In this document: piece after piece, positions 8,955-19,279 of the stretch
Position numbering within the stretch: the stretch's first letter is position 1
Layout of the letters: every line of letters starts with the position of its first letter
Source: Akkermansiaceae bacterium
Lineage (GTDB): Bacteria; Verrucomicrobiota; Verrucomicrobiia; Verrucomicrobiales; Akkermansiaceae
Reading direction: 5' to 3'
Assembly (NCBI GenBank): GCA_029253285.1
Contig: JAQWZU010000132.1
Span: forward strand, 62,001-126,000
DNA length: 64,000 bases
Translations under genes and position numbers: made by a program
The notes under the pieces: generated by a model
Databases searched by the model: none
The model's input: only the letters and a program-made list of their open reading frames with translations
Told to the model about the DNA's origin: nothing

Positions 8955-9971
8955 TTGACATTCATGAAGCGCACTGCGGACCGCCACCCTCTGATCAATT
9001 CCAGGGCTTTTCGCAACGCCCTTTCCCAATGGTTTGATACTGAAGGGAAAACATATCCCTGGAGGGTAACCGAAGATCCGTGGGCTATTTTGGTTTCTGA
9101 AATAATGCTTCAGCAGACCACTGTCGCCTCGGTGATTGCCAACCAACGGTTTGAGCGGTTTATGGAGGAGTTTCCGGATGTTGACACAATCGCCGAGGCG
9201 CCCGAATCGAAGATTCTGAGAGCGTGGGAAGGTTTGGGGTATTACAATCGCGTCCGCAATCTCCAGAAAACGGCCCAGGTGATTGTGAGTGAGAATGAGG
9301 GGCGATTCCCAAAATCGGCAGCCCTCCTCGAAAAACTTCCTGGCATTGGGAGATACACCGCCGGTGCTGTTAGCTCATTCGCTTTCAATGAACCCGCTCC
9401 CATCGTGGATGGAAATATTGCCCGCGTCCTCGCCCGATTATTTGATTTTGACACCCAAATCGATACCAGCGCCGGACAAAAGGAAATCTGGAAATGGGCC
9501 AGTGAGTTGCTCGATAAAGAATCGCCGCGTCGTTTCAATTCAGCCCTCATGGAATTGGGGCAGACATACTGCGGTGCCCGCGAAGTCCACTGCGTGGATT
9601 GTCCGGTGGGAGGTTTTTGCCAAACCCAATCTCCAATGTCGTTGCCGGTCAAAAGGCCGCGAAAAAAATTCGTAACGGTGGCCGAGCACGCGTTCCTGAT
9701 TCTTGAGGATGATACGATTCTCCTCAGTATGGGAAGCGGTTCCCGAAGAAAAGGATTCTGGCATCTTCCACTTCGAAGCGAAGATGAATCGGCCCGCTTT
9801 GAGGAAGAAAGCCAACATCGATACACCATCACGCGCTATCGGGTGACAGTTCATCTCTATCGTGTAAACTCGTTTACCCGGATGAAAGGCGAAGAGTTCC
9901 ACCCTCTGGACTCTCTCGAGGACCTCCCCATCGCGAGTCCGGTACGTAAAATCATTAAGGCGTCTCTATAG
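8955..9971 (+). CDS. mutY: A/G-specific adenine glycosylase
   Basis: PWAILVSEIMLQQTTVASV, LPGIGRYTAGAVSSFAF, VDGNIARVLARLF, C-X6-C-X2-C-X5-C 4Fe-4S motif (CGAREVHCVDCPVGGFC). Confidence 0.95.
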   Translation: MTFMKRTADRHPLINSRAFRNALSQWFDTEGKTYPWRVTEDPWAILVSEIMLQQTTVASVIANQRFERFMEEFPDVDTIAEAPESKILRAWEGLGYYNRVRNLQKTAQVIVSENEGRFPKSAALLEKLPGIGRYTAGAVSSFAFNEPAPIVDGNIARVLARLFDFDTQIDTSAGQKEIWKWASELLDKESPRRFNSALMELGQTYCGAREVHCVDCPVGGFCQTQSPMSLPVKRPRKKFVTVAEHAFLILEDDTILLSMGSGSRRKGFWHLPLRSEDESARFEEESQHRYTITRYRVTVHLYRVNSFTRMKGEEFHPLDSLEDLPIASPVRKIIKASL

Positions 9972-10553
9972 CCCGTATAGAGATAGCAGGGAGTCGGCCA
10001 CCACTTCAACTTCAGTGCCCAAAATTGTTTTTCGGTAGATCTTCTCCTGGGCCTCATCGACCACCCGAACGCAACCGAAACTTGCTCTGGCTCGTTTGTT
10101 AAATTTCCCCACATGCATCCCAATACCATACCAGGTTAATCGCATCCAGTAAGGCATGGCGATTCCTTCATACTCGCTCCCTTCGGGGGCCTCTCCCTGA
10201 TGCTCCCAGGCTTTCTCAACAACCACCTCTCGGGTTTCTATGTTAACAAATTTCCCATAGCGATTCGATCGCTTTTCCCCCACTCGTTCCAGTACGGGAA
10301 ATATGCCTTCCGGTGTCTCTTTCCCTGGAACCCCTGTCGAAACGTCGGTTTCGAGAATGGCTTTTCCGTCGCCATTCAACAGCCAGGCTTTCTGATCCCA
10401 GAGTGAAATTTTCACTTTTGTCTCATCGGCCTTTGCAAGCCAGTAGTGGATTCCCCTCACCTTATACCCCGTCGCCTTGGGATCTTTGGGGCCATGGCTT
10501 ACACACGAAGTTAGAATCACCAAGAGAGGCAGATACAGAAAAAGAGACTTCAT
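9966..10553 (-). CDS. L,D-transpeptidase (YkuD domain) lipoprotein
   Basis: GIGMHVGKFNKRARASFGCVRVVDEAQ: HxG...SxGCxR catalytic motif; N-terminal LLVILTSC lipobox. Confidence 0.9.
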   Translation of the reverse strand: MKSLFLYLPLLVILTSCVSHGPKDPKATGYKVRGIHYWLAKADETKVKISLWDQKAWLLNGDGKAILETDVSTGVPGKETPEGIFPVLERVGEKRSNRYGKFVNIETREVVVEKAWEHQGEAPEGSEYEGIAMPYWMRLTWYGIGMHVGKFNKRARASFGCVRVVDEAQEKIYRKTILGTEVEVVADSLLSLYGL

Positions 10554-10598
10554 CGGCGTGACTTTGGAACAAGTCGACTCGAAGCTCCACCCCTTTTA

Positions 10599-12944
10599 TC
10601 AATTGGCGGGAATCACCGAAACCCGCCATCTCAAAAAATTCAATTTTCCAGGCGGTGAGGCTGGTGCCAGCGCTGACAAAACCCCACCGGTATGGGTCAC
10701 CTCTACTCCATCAGTGGTCCAGGAAACCAGATCACTTGACCACTCCGCGTTGTAGGCAATGCCGGCCCTCAGGTTATCGAGAGGAACCTGCATGCTAAAT
10801 CGCCCTCCGCTGTCCCGATTGACTGAAGTGACCGGACCATCGGAAGCAAGAAGCGGATGGGTTCCCAACGCATACTCCAACCCTTCGGTTGCTCCGTCGC
10901 TGTCGCTGTCGGCAAGGAATCCTCCCGCTTCAGGGAAATCGACGGTGGTCCATCTTTGAAACCCAGCAAGGAGATCATCGGCAACCACCACGACATCCAA
11001 GGGTTGACTCCATGCAAACGAGGTCAAGCCAATCAAGGGGCGGATTCTCAATGAATACTCCTCACCTACGGGAAGGGCGATATCACCGGCAAGTTCACTG
11101 ATGTTCAGCTCTCGGTTTCCCTTATCCAGAGGAATGATCGTGGACGCCCCCAGATCGGTAGCATTACTTACCGAAATATCATCGATGAAAACTCCCGTTG
11201 TCGCTCCCCACTCGCTGGTGTTTACACCATAGTTACTCGCCCCTTCCGGTTTACTGAGTTGGAACCTCACCAAGGTAACGCCTTCCGCTTCCGGAAGGGG
11301 CAAAGTGTACTTTTGAAATGATGGTCCAATGTTGAGTGTCCCCGGAACACTGCTTCCAGGGAGATCAAGCCAAGTAGCTCCTCCATCGATAGAGCTTTGG
11401 GTTTTGAAAGTCGTGGTGCCTGCCATCAATCCCAGCCGCGCATAGTAGGTCAGCTGGGCGCCGGGTTGAGGGATGATCGACCGACCCAGTTCGAATGACT
11501 CTATCTGTTCGTCAAAGACGGCCTGACTGGGAAACGCTAGGCGAAAAGCATGAGTTCCGCTTCGCCAGAATTGGTAAATGGAAAACTGGGTGGAGCTCCG
11601 GTAATCATAAGCCGCGGAGGTGTGATCGATTGTCGAGGTCGCTTCACCCAATTCAGCACCCTCGTTCCAATTAGCCTCTCCAGGCTGGCTAAGCTCCACT
11701 TCATAGCTATCAGCGACTGCCAGTTCCGAATGGTAGACAGTGGCTCCTAGTGAGGGAACTTCCCTATCACCCATCAAGCTCAGAGGTTCACTCAGGACGT
11801 TGGGATTGATCACTGTGACCTCGTAAGTATGAGAAGACGGCCCGGGACCGATGATGCCGGTCACGGACACCTGAAATGTCTTCTCAAAGAAATATTCCAC
11901 AGGCAACCCCGAGGGAGCCCAAACAAGAGTCGAATCTCCATAAATCCCCTTGACTGGCCCTCCGGTGGTCCCGCTTCCATCCGCGCCTGTTTCCCCTGGA
12001 AGGTTGGTTTCCGACGCCAAAGGAAACCCGATATTCCGAGAAACGATGGTGAGGGGAATTGCGTTGCCATCGCCATCCTGCATCGAGACTGAGGCCGTAT
12101 TGAAATTTGCTCCAGGACGAGATAGAGACCAGAGCCCAGTTAAAATAGGAGATGGCGTATATCCGGGATTGGGCCAAGACACAAAATCAATAGGCCTTTC
12201 TTCCGGAGTGAATCCCCCGATCACATAGAGCGCATTCACGCTCGGCCTAATAAGCTGTCCATCTCCCGCCAATATTGGTGGAACATCCCCAACTGCCATC
12301 TCCTTGGCTGCCGAAAATAGGATCCACCGTCGGTGTCCAACCTCTCGGTTGGCGAGGGCATCTCCGCCATATCCCGGCTCATCCATGTAATCGTCGATCG
12401 CATCACAACCCCAAGAAAACCCTGAGAGATTGCTGTAGCGGGCTCCATTCCAAGCGGACGGGCTAAAGCAAGGCCATGAAGTCGGTAGTTCGTGCGTTAA
12501 AGTGAATGAACCAGGAATACCGAGGTCAAAGGGCTGACTGACGTGTGCCATTACGGCTGCCCGGGCTGCTTCTGATCGGGTAGTTCCCGATGGCGGGATG
12601 ACATCATCGCCCAAGCTGAACACGGGCTTTTCGGAAAAATCGATGTTGGCAGGCAAACCGGCCATCGCGCGAAAATAGTTTACACGCCTTCGAATATCTT
12701 CGGTATATCCGGCCGGAGGAGCCGAAAGAGAACACCCGTCTGCTGATTCAACGCCAGCCCACTTGTCGGCAAAACCACTCGATGCCAAATAATACCGATG
12801 CCAAGCTGAGACCACTTCGTCCCTCGAGCTAGTATCAATCGAAAAACCAAAACTAGCCACCTCCCCGATAACGGTTGAGCAGCAAAACGCCAGGTGGATG
12901 GCTATCCGAACCACAATGCCTTCTGAACGCCTCCCAACATACAT
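10599..12944 (-). CDS. Large secreted CAP/SCP-domain protein
   Basis: RRVNYFRAMAGLP..., ...YSNLSGFSWGCDAIDDYMDEPG...VGHRRWILF CAP-like motifs; C-terminus DSDSDGATEGLEYALGTHPLLASDG ... AEWSSDLVSWT resembles terminal domains common in verrucomicrobial exported proteins. Confidence 0.75.
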   Translation of the reverse strand: MYVGRRSEGIVVRIAIHLAFCCSTVIGEVASFGFSIDTSSRDEVVSAWHRYYLASSGFADKWAGVESADGCSLSAPPAGYTEDIRRRVNYFRAMAGLPANIDFSEKPVFSLGDDVIPPSGTTRSEAARAAVMAHVSQPFDLGIPGSFTLTHELPTSWPCFSPSAWNGARYSNLSGFSWGCDAIDDYMDEPGYGGDALANREVGHRRWILFSAAKEMAVGDVPPILAGDGQLIRPSVNALYVIGGFTPEERPIDFVSWPNPGYTPSPILTGLWSLSRPGANFNTASVSMQDGDGNAIPLTIVSRNIGFPLASETNLPGETGADGSGTTGGPVKGIYGDSTLVWAPSGLPVEYFFEKTFQVSVTGIIGPGPSSHTYEVTVINPNVLSEPLSLMGDREVPSLGATVYHSELAVADSYEVELSQPGEANWNEGAELGEATSTIDHTSAAYDYRSSTQFSIYQFWRSGTHAFRLAFPSQAVFDEQIESFELGRSIIPQPGAQLTYYARLGLMAGTTTFKTQSSIDGGATWLDLPGSSVPGTLNIGPSFQKYTLPLPEAEGVTLVRFQLSKPEGASNYGVNTSEWGATTGVFIDDISVSNATDLGASTIIPLDKGNRELNISELAGDIALPVGEEYSLRIRPLIGLTSFAWSQPLDVVVVADDLLAGFQRWTTVDFPEAGGFLADSDSDGATEGLEYALGTHPLLASDGPVTSVNRDSGGRFSMQVPLDNLRAGIAYNAEWSSDLVSWTTDGVEVTHTGGVLSALAPASPPGKLNFLRWRVSVIPAN

Positions 12945-12996
12945 ACAGAGTGATAGTTTATATATTTTTACGCAAAATCAAGGAGAAAGAAGATTA

Positions 12997-13725
12997 CTAG
13001 CACGAAAATTGGTAACGGGTAGAAGAAATCATCGCCAAAATCGCGGTCTCGACCCTAAGAGTGAGCCCCCCCAAACCCACTGGAAGGAAGTTCTTTGATT
13101 GAATTTCATCGTACTCGTTGGGAGAGAAATCCCCCTCAGGACCAACCAAGAGAATCACCGAATCGGGCTCGGCTATTTTACTGAAAATCGTCTTTATTGG
13201 CTTCGTTTCAGGGAGGAGCGCTCCAACCAACTTTATCGAAACATGATCGGATCTTGAGAGATATGTCGCCAAATTCTCGGGGGAGGATATTTCCGGAAGG
13301 AAATTTTGACCACATTGTTTGCATGCCTCCAAAGCAATGCGGTCCCATTTCCCCTTCTTTTTTGGAAAATGAGACGGCGGAATCTTAACCATCCCTTGCT
13401 CGCTAAGAATGGGATGGATTGCCGAAACTCCCAATTCCACGGCTTTTTGGACGATAAGATCAAAGGTTTTCCCCTTGGGAATTCCTACCGCGATTTCAAT
13501 TCGGGGGCTTAATGTCTGGCTTTTTCCTGACTCTTCGACGGCAACGTCGATTGAATTTCGATTTACTGAAGTGATAGGGCCACGAGCCCATCCACCTTTA
13601 CCATCGAAGCCTTCGATCCAGTCCCCCTCCCGTTTTCGCATTACCCGCGAGCAATGGCGGGCTTCTTCTCCGTGCAATGAAAAAGGCTCGTGCCACCCCT
13701 CGGGGGGAATCCAAAAACGGTCCAT
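12997..13725 (-). CDS. rsmE: 16S rRNA (uracil-1498-N3)-methyltransferase
   Basis: MDRFWIPPEGWHEPFSLHGEEARHCSRVMRKREGDWIEGFDGKGGW...ILLVGPEGDFSPNEYDEIQSKNFLPVGLGGLTLRVETAILAMIS: RsmE SPOUT knot motif. Start chosen at 13725. Confidence 0.93.
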   Translation of the reverse strand: MDRFWIPPEGWHEPFSLHGEEARHCSRVMRKREGDWIEGFDGKGGWARGPITSVNRNSIDVAVEESGKSQTLSPRIEIAVGIPKGKTFDLIVQKAVELGVSAIHPILSEQGMVKIPPSHFPKKKGKWDRIALEACKQCGQNFLPEISSPENLATYLSRSDHVSIKLVGALLPETKPIKTIFSKIAEPDSVILLVGPEGDFSPNEYDEIQSKNFLPVGLGGLTLRVETAILAMISSTRYQFSC

Positions 13726-13735
13726 GGGGATGAGT

Positions 13736-14887
13736 TTACAGATCAAAGAAGCGTTTGGCTTTCTCAAAAAACCCCTCCTGCATTGGAGAGTTCTTTTCGC
13801 CAATCGACTCCGTGAATTCCTGAAGCTTTTCCCTCTGCTCCCGATTAAGCTTGGTAGGAACTTCGACCTGAACCTCGACATGCAGATCGCCTTTGCGACC
13901 GGATGACAAACTCGTCATTCCGCGATCACGCAACCTGAAGGTCGTTGATCCTTGGGTTCCCGGAGGAACTTTAATCGTGGCTCGACCGGTGAGAGTGGGC
14001 ACCTCGAGTTCACCTCCCAAGGCTGCGGTTGAAAAAGGAACAGGAATCTCACAAAAGAGATCATCGCCATCTCTCTGGAAAATATCGTGATCCTCCAAAT
14101 GTAAAAACACATATAAATCCCCAGCAGGGCCGCCGCGCAATCCAGCGTCGCCCTTGCCTGTGGAGCGCAATCTCGTGCCATCATCGACCCCTGCGGGTAT
14201 TCTAATGCTAACCCGCTCGGGGGCTTGGGCTCTTCCATCTCCATTACAATCCCCACAAGGATCGGAAATCACGTGGCCGGAGCCGCGGCATTCCGGACAT
14301 GTTGCTTGCTGAATAAAGATGCCACGCTGTTGGGCCACCACGCCGCGGCCACCGCAGGAAGAACAGGCCTTCGCGCCACCGCTACCGGACCTTGAGCCGG
14401 ATCCGGAACATTTGCCACAGGAGGCATACTTTTCGATCTCGAGTTCCTTTTCCACTCCTTCGGCGGCCTCCTCCAGGGTGATTTCAAGGTCATAACGCAA
14501 ATCACTCCCCCGCTTTTTTCCGGAAGCGTCGCGACGGCGTCCGCCACCACCTCCAAAGAGATCGTCGAACATGCTTCCGCCTCCGCCTCCCCCGAAGACC
14601 TGGCTAAAAATATCCATGGGGTCGTGGAATCCGCCCCGACCACCTCCGCCACCACCGCTTTGGAAAGCGGCGTGTCCGTAGCGATCATAAGCAGCCCGCT
14701 TTTCCTCGTCGCCGAGAGCTTCGTAGGCCTGTCCCAATTCCTTAAACTTCTCCTCGGCATTTGGATCATCGGGATTTTTGTCCGGATGATGCTGCACCGC
14801 TGCTTTGCGGTATGCCTTTTTGATTTCTGCCTGACTGGCGGTTTTTGACACCCCCAGAACTCCGTAAAAATCTCGTTCGCCGGACAT
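13736..14887 (-). CDS. dnaJ: Chaperone DnaJ
   Basis: J-domain with HPD, G/F-rich linker, four CxxCxGxG-type zinc motifs. Confidence 0.98.
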   Translation of the reverse strand: MSGERDFYGVLGVSKTASQAEIKKAYRKAAVQHHPDKNPDDPNAEEKFKELGQAYEALGDEEKRAAYDRYGHAAFQSGGGGGGRGGFHDPMDIFSQVFGGGGGGSMFDDLFGGGGGRRRDASGKKRGSDLRYDLEITLEEAAEGVEKELEIEKYASCGKCSGSGSRSGSGGAKACSSCGGRGVVAQQRGIFIQQATCPECRGSGHVISDPCGDCNGDGRAQAPERVSIRIPAGVDDGTRLRSTGKGDAGLRGGPAGDLYVFLHLEDHDIFQRDGDDLFCEIPVPFSTAALGGELEVPTLTGRATIKVPPGTQGSTTFRLRDRGMTSLSSGRKGDLHVEVQVEVPTKLNREQREKLQEFTESIGEKNSPMQEGFFEKAKRFFDL

Positions 14888-15493
14888 TTATTCAGCTTCT
14901 TCGGTTGGGGTTTCTGAGGCCTTGGCAACGACCACGACAGCAGCTCGTAGGAGACGATCATGAATGCGATACCCTTTGCGTTTTACAAAGAGGATTTCAC
15001 CCGGCTCTGCGCCGTCCTTTTCTTCTTCAGCCACAGCCTCGTGGAGATTGGGATCGAAAACCCCTTCGGCGGGAACTTCCACCAGGCCTTGCGCGGCAAG
15101 AAAGTCATCGAGTTGTCCTTTCACCATTTCCATGCCCTTATAAATCATGGAGTCCTGTTCCTGTTCTGCCATTTGCAGACCCATTGAAAAGTTATCAAAT
15201 ACCGGCAACAATTCTTCGATCAGTCCCGCCCTCGCAAATCTTAAATCTTCCGAGCGCTCGCGCGCCATTCGCTTGCGATAATTGTCAAGATCAGCGGCTG
15301 TCCGAATCGCGGCTTCCTTCCACTTCAAGGCTTCCGCCTCCGGAGTCAGGGGCACTTCTTCCTCAGGAGCTTCCTCCCCGGATTCAGCCTCCTCTTCTTC
15401 AAGCTCGACCCCCTCGACAACTTCATCAGTCGCGGGGGCTTCCTCTCCAATGGGCTCAGTTTCCTGCGCGCTATCTTGCATGGCCGAAACCAA
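14888..15493 (-). CDS. grpE: Nucleotide exchange factor GrpE
   Basis: Acidic N-terminus; RTAADLDNYRKRMARERSEDLRFA...LLPVFDNFSMGLQ...FDPNLHEAVAEEE...GYRIHDRLLRAAVVVVAK. Confidence 0.97.
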   Translation of the reverse strand: MVSAMQDSAQETEPIGEEAPATDEVVEGVELEEEEAESGEEAPEEEVPLTPEAEALKWKEAAIRTAADLDNYRKRMARERSEDLRFARAGLIEELLPVFDNFSMGLQMAEQEQDSMIYKGMEMVKGQLDDFLAAQGLVEVPAEGVFDPNLHEAVAEEEKDGAEPGEILFVKRKGYRIHDRLLRAAVVVVAKASETPTEEAE

Positions 15494-15502
15494 TAGCTCC
15501 AG

Positions 15503-18049
15503 TCAGCCAATCGTCAACCTATTTACCTGCTTCAAAAAGCCCTCTTCATCGATTTCCCGGGCCTTGATCTCCACTGACGCCGAAAAGGCCGGACCGGAGA
15601 TCCTCCCTTGATTGATAGAGAATCCTGGGAGCAATTTTCCCGCACTATGCTCTTTCCAGCCAGTTTGGGGCATTTGAGTGGTGGTTTCGTAATCGGGATC
15701 AGGAATGGCAAAGCTGACGACTCGGCCCCCTTGAACCAAACAACCAAAGACTTCTCCATCACTGGAGGCCCCCTCATCGAAAGACCAAACAGAGATCTTC
15801 TTTCTCCTGAGTTTACCAATCAGTTCATTTCTTCCCTCAGCACCGCGAAGGATTACACAATTGCTTTGGGTCTTGAGCGCCGTGGCGAAAATCTCCCCAT
15901 CGGTGGTCCCATACACCAAATTGACCCGGGCGCGAATCACCGTGGGCCAAACGATTCCCAAAATCCCACTAAGATCATCATCTCTCCACTCAACCAACAT
16001 TCTGGAGCGGCGACTGGCGATATTGACCTGTCCCAGTTGCAGGGCATTCACCCTCATTTGCCGGGCACTCTCACTTCCCTCCCGACATTTTTTCAAAACT
16101 CCGGAGTATCCCGGAGGAAGTCCTCTCTTGGACCTGGGCTTTCGATATGTCTTGGGCCGGAATCTCTTTTCCCTCTCCGTCGCCGTAATGACTGAGAGAT
16201 CTCGTAATCTCCCGGCTAGATCATCTTTGGGATCCATCAAATCACCGAAGGCAACATTGACTCCATATTTTAAGGTGCGGGGATATTTCTTAAGGAAATT
16301 CCCTTCGGCAAAAGACCAAACCGATCCCCAAAGTCCATCCATATAGGCTGGTAGGATGGGACACTTGGCGCGCTTTGCGATCATCTGATATCCCCGCTTC
16401 AATTCGCTCACCCCTCCGGTCCGCGACAATTGACCTTCCGGGAAAATGCAAACCACGGCACCTTCATTGAGAGCGTCGCTGGCAACGCGAATCGCGTCTT
16501 TCGCTTTCGACGGGGTAATGGGCACCGTGTCGAAAAAACGCGCCATTTTCCCGATCCACTTCCGCTCAAAGCAATCGGCGAACATCAAGAAGCGTATCGG
16601 CCTCGGACATGCTGCTGATAACACGATGGCATCAATGTAGGTCAAATGATTTGAAACGAGCAAAACGCCACCCTCGCGAGGAATCTTATCAACCCCCTTG
16701 GCCTCAAGTTTGTAAATGGAGCGAAAAACCCCCAGCACAATTAATCTCACGAAGTCCCTGGGAAGAAGCCGCATGATGTAGATTGTGGCCCACCCGCAGA
16801 TGACGGCGATGAAGATGAATTGCATCCAACTGGGAACTCCAAGAGCCTTGAGACTATACTGCAATCCCACCGCAAACACTCCTGCGAGATTGGTGCACAA
16901 ATTGGAAGCGGAGATTACCAGGCCCCGCTCACCATTCGGCGCTCTGTCTTGTTGATAAGCATTTAGCGGAACGAGAAACATCGCCGCACCACAACCTGAT
17001 AAACCGAGAAGAATATGCGCCGACCATCCGGCTGGGGTAAATGCCAGAGCCAACATTCCCAGGGTCATCATCACGCCCCCCACCGGAATCAAACCCAGTT
17101 CATTTCGACGGGCGCAAATTAAGCTCGCTGAAATACTGCCGACAACAATTCCCACCACGACTGGAGTCCACAACAAGGCGGTCTCCACTCCCATCCCTGC
17201 GAAACTCCCCTTCCGTTCCTGGGCAATTTGAATCAAGAGTAACTGCAGAAACCCTCCGAATCCCCAGAAGAAGGCGATTCCCTTCGTGCTCCGCCAAAGA
17301 GGAAGGTCCCGCCTAACTTTCATCAGGTCACTGAAGTGCTTCAAGACCACTCCTTTGGAAAAAGTTACGGCGCCCTGAGGTTTAGTGGGCTGAATAAGAT
17401 GGCACAGGATTAGAGAGATGACCGCACCAATGAGAATCCAAAGAATCGGAATCATGGCAGCCTTCCATGGCTCCGAATCCAGCCCCTGTTGAATACCCCA
17501 TTTATCAAACCAGACCCCACCGATAATTTGACCAAGCAGAATGGCCAGAATCACCGTCCCTTCCATGACCCCATTGGCAAAGCCCAATCGGTTTGATCCC
17601 ACAATCTCCTTCACCACCCCCATCTTGGCGGGACTGAGAAGCGCCGACTGCATCGCAAGCAAGAAGAAAGCTGCTAACACAATTACCAAAGCCAGCATTG
17701 AGTGATCCTTTCCAAAAATCGTTCCCACCCAAAGAGCTCCGCCCATCATTCCCAAGACAAAGAGCTGGAACCACGAGGACCAACGAATGACCCGATGTTT
17801 GGCAAAGCGATCGCCCAACCACCCTGCCGTGGGAGCAAACAGGATGAATGGCAATACCATGAGAAGTCCCAGAATGTATTCCATGCCCTTTGGCGCTAAG
17901 CCAAGACCAGCTAAAGCCACACCGAGAGGGATCAGGATGAACTTCGCGAAGTTGTCATTGAAAGCATTGGTCGACTGCATTCCCACCAGCGCCCAAAACG
18001 ACATCCATTCGCGTTTTCCCGGTTCTTTTTCCTCAGTTGTGTTGCTCAC
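15503..18049 (-). CDS. MFS transporter-acyltransferase fusion (LplT/Aas-like) with a short divergent C-terminal region
   Basis: N-terminal 12-TM MFS; PlsC motif SNHLTYIDAI and FPEGQLSRTG; C-terminal ~200 aa with only fragments resembling an AMP-ligase (AGKLLPGFSINQGRISGPAF...). Confidence 0.88.
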   Translation of the reverse strand: MSNTTEEKEPGKREWMSFWALVGMQSTNAFNDNFAKFILIPLGVALAGLGLAPKGMEYILGLLMVLPFILFAPTAGWLGDRFAKHRVIRWSSWFQLFVLGMMGGALWVGTIFGKDHSMLALVIVLAAFFLLAMQSALLSPAKMGVVKEIVGSNRLGFANGVMEGTVILAILLGQIIGGVWFDKWGIQQGLDSEPWKAAMIPILWILIGAVISLILCHLIQPTKPQGAVTFSKGVVLKHFSDLMKVRRDLPLWRSTKGIAFFWGFGGFLQLLLIQIAQERKGSFAGMGVETALLWTPVVVGIVVGSISASLICARRNELGLIPVGGVMMTLGMLALAFTPAGWSAHILLGLSGCGAAMFLVPLNAYQQDRAPNGERGLVISASNLCTNLAGVFAVGLQYSLKALGVPSWMQFIFIAVICGWATIYIMRLLPRDFVRLIVLGVFRSIYKLEAKGVDKIPREGGVLLVSNHLTYIDAIVLSAACPRPIRFLMFADCFERKWIGKMARFFDTVPITPSKAKDAIRVASDALNEGAVVCIFPEGQLSRTGGVSELKRGYQMIAKRAKCPILPAYMDGLWGSVWSFAEGNFLKKYPRTLKYGVNVAFGDLMDPKDDLAGRLRDLSVITATEREKRFRPKTYRKPRSKRGLPPGYSGVLKKCREGSESARQMRVNALQLGQVNIASRRSRMLVEWRDDDLSGILGIVWPTVIRARVNLVYGTTDGEIFATALKTQSNCVILRGAEGRNELIGKLRRKKISVWSFDEGASSDGEVFGCLVQGGRVVSFAIPDPDYETTTQMPQTGWKEHSAGKLLPGFSINQGRISGPAFSASVEIKAREIDEEGFLKQVNRLTIG

Positions 18050-18218
18050 CCCGGTAAATTACGTGGATTTGATCATTCTTCTAAATCGATATTTAAAGTG
18101 AAAACATCGATTAAAATGACTAACCTTTTGAAAATTCTAGGAACCTTAGGCTCCCTAGGCACGCATAAAGACGACATTCTGATTCACAGAACCCCTTCCT
18201 TCCTTTTTCCTCTCCCCC

Positions 18219-19229
18219 GTGCCCTGTCTCCTTGCCATCGAATCGTCCTGTGACGAAACCGCCGTCGCGATCATTTGTCGCGAAGAAGGGAGACCACGCC
18301 TGCTTACCTCATTAATCTCTTCCCAGATCGAGATCCATCGGGAATACGGTGGTGTCGTTCCTGAAGTGGCTTGCCGTAACCACGCTCTCCGCATCCGACC
18401 ACTCGTTCAACAGGCTCTCGACGACGCCAGCCTCTCTTTCGAAGAAATCGACGCCTTCGCCGCGACCCGTGGCCCAGGCTTGGCTTCCTCCCTTCTTGTC
18501 GGCTTTTCCTACGCCAAGGGACTCGCCGCTGCTACCGGAAAACCTTTTTACGGCATTAACCACATGGAGGGACATCTCCTTTCACCATTTCTCGAACCCG
18601 GCAAGGTGGCGCCTCACCTCGGGCTTATCGTTTCCGGAGGCCACACTCTCCTCATCGATGTCCAGGGGTTTGGAAATTACAAATTAATGGGGCATACTAT
18701 CGACGACGCTGCGGGCGAGGCTTTTGATAAAGTCGGACGCATGCTCGACCTCCCCTATCCCGGTGGCCCCGAAATCGAAAAGCACGCCCGCGAGGGGAAT
18801 CCTAAAGCCTTCCATTTCCCCAGACCCCGGCTCAAAGACGCTCCGCTCGATTTTTCATTTTCAGGACTCAAAACCGCAGTGCTCTACCAGCTTCAAAAAC
18901 TGGAAAATCCGCACTCTCAACTCGCCGACCTTTGCGCGTCGTTTCAGGCCGCAGTCATCGATTCCCTTGTCAAAAAAACAATTCTAGCCGCTCTGGAGGC
19001 GGATCGCCAAATGATCACCCTTTCCGGAGGAGTCGCTTGCAACAAAGCCCTCCAATCAGCACTTGGGGCAGCGGCGAAAGAAGCAGGAATGACTCTATTT
19101 CTTACCCCGCCAGCACTCACCACTGACAATGCCGGCATGATCGCCTTCGCTGGACTCCTTTCCTCGGAAAATCGTGAGGCCGACTTTCTGACTGTCGGGA
19201 TTGACCCCAATCTTTCTCTGACGGCATAA
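18219..19229 (+). CDS. tsaD: tRNA N6-adenosine threonylcarbamoyltransferase
   Basis: LAIESSCDETAVAII, GGVVPEVACRNHA, NHMEGHLLSPF, LIVSGGHTLL, LSGGVACNKAL, TDNAGMIA. Confidence 0.98.
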   Translation: MPCLLAIESSCDETAVAIICREEGRPRLLTSLISSQIEIHREYGGVVPEVACRNHALRIRPLVQQALDDASLSFEEIDAFAATRGPGLASSLLVGFSYAKGLAAATGKPFYGINHMEGHLLSPFLEPGKVAPHLGLIVSGGHTLLIDVQGFGNYKLMGHTIDDAAGEAFDKVGRMLDLPYPGGPEIEKHAREGNPKAFHFPRPRLKDAPLDFSFSGLKTAVLYQLQKLENPHSQLADLCASFQAAVIDSLVKKTILAALEADRQMITLSGGVACNKALQSALGAAAKEAGMTLFLTPPALTTDNAGMIAFAGLLSSENREADFLTVGIDPNLSLTA

Positions 19230-19279
19230 TTCATTGCAAGGGATGCCCTCCTTTCTAACTTATAGAAAGAATCACAAAA

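Noticed and set aside
14560-14680. Gly-rich tandem-like sequence (GGC/GGT repeats)
   Set aside because: This is the normal G/F-rich linker of DnaJ, not a repeat array.
14269-14961. 230 aa minus-strand ORF overlapping dnaJ in another frame
   Set aside because: Same-strand out-of-frame shadow of dnaJ/grpE with no recognisable motifs.
19251-19269. CTTTCTA-ACTTA-TAGAAAG hairpin after tsaD as a terminator
   Set aside because: AT-rich weak stem without a following T-tract.
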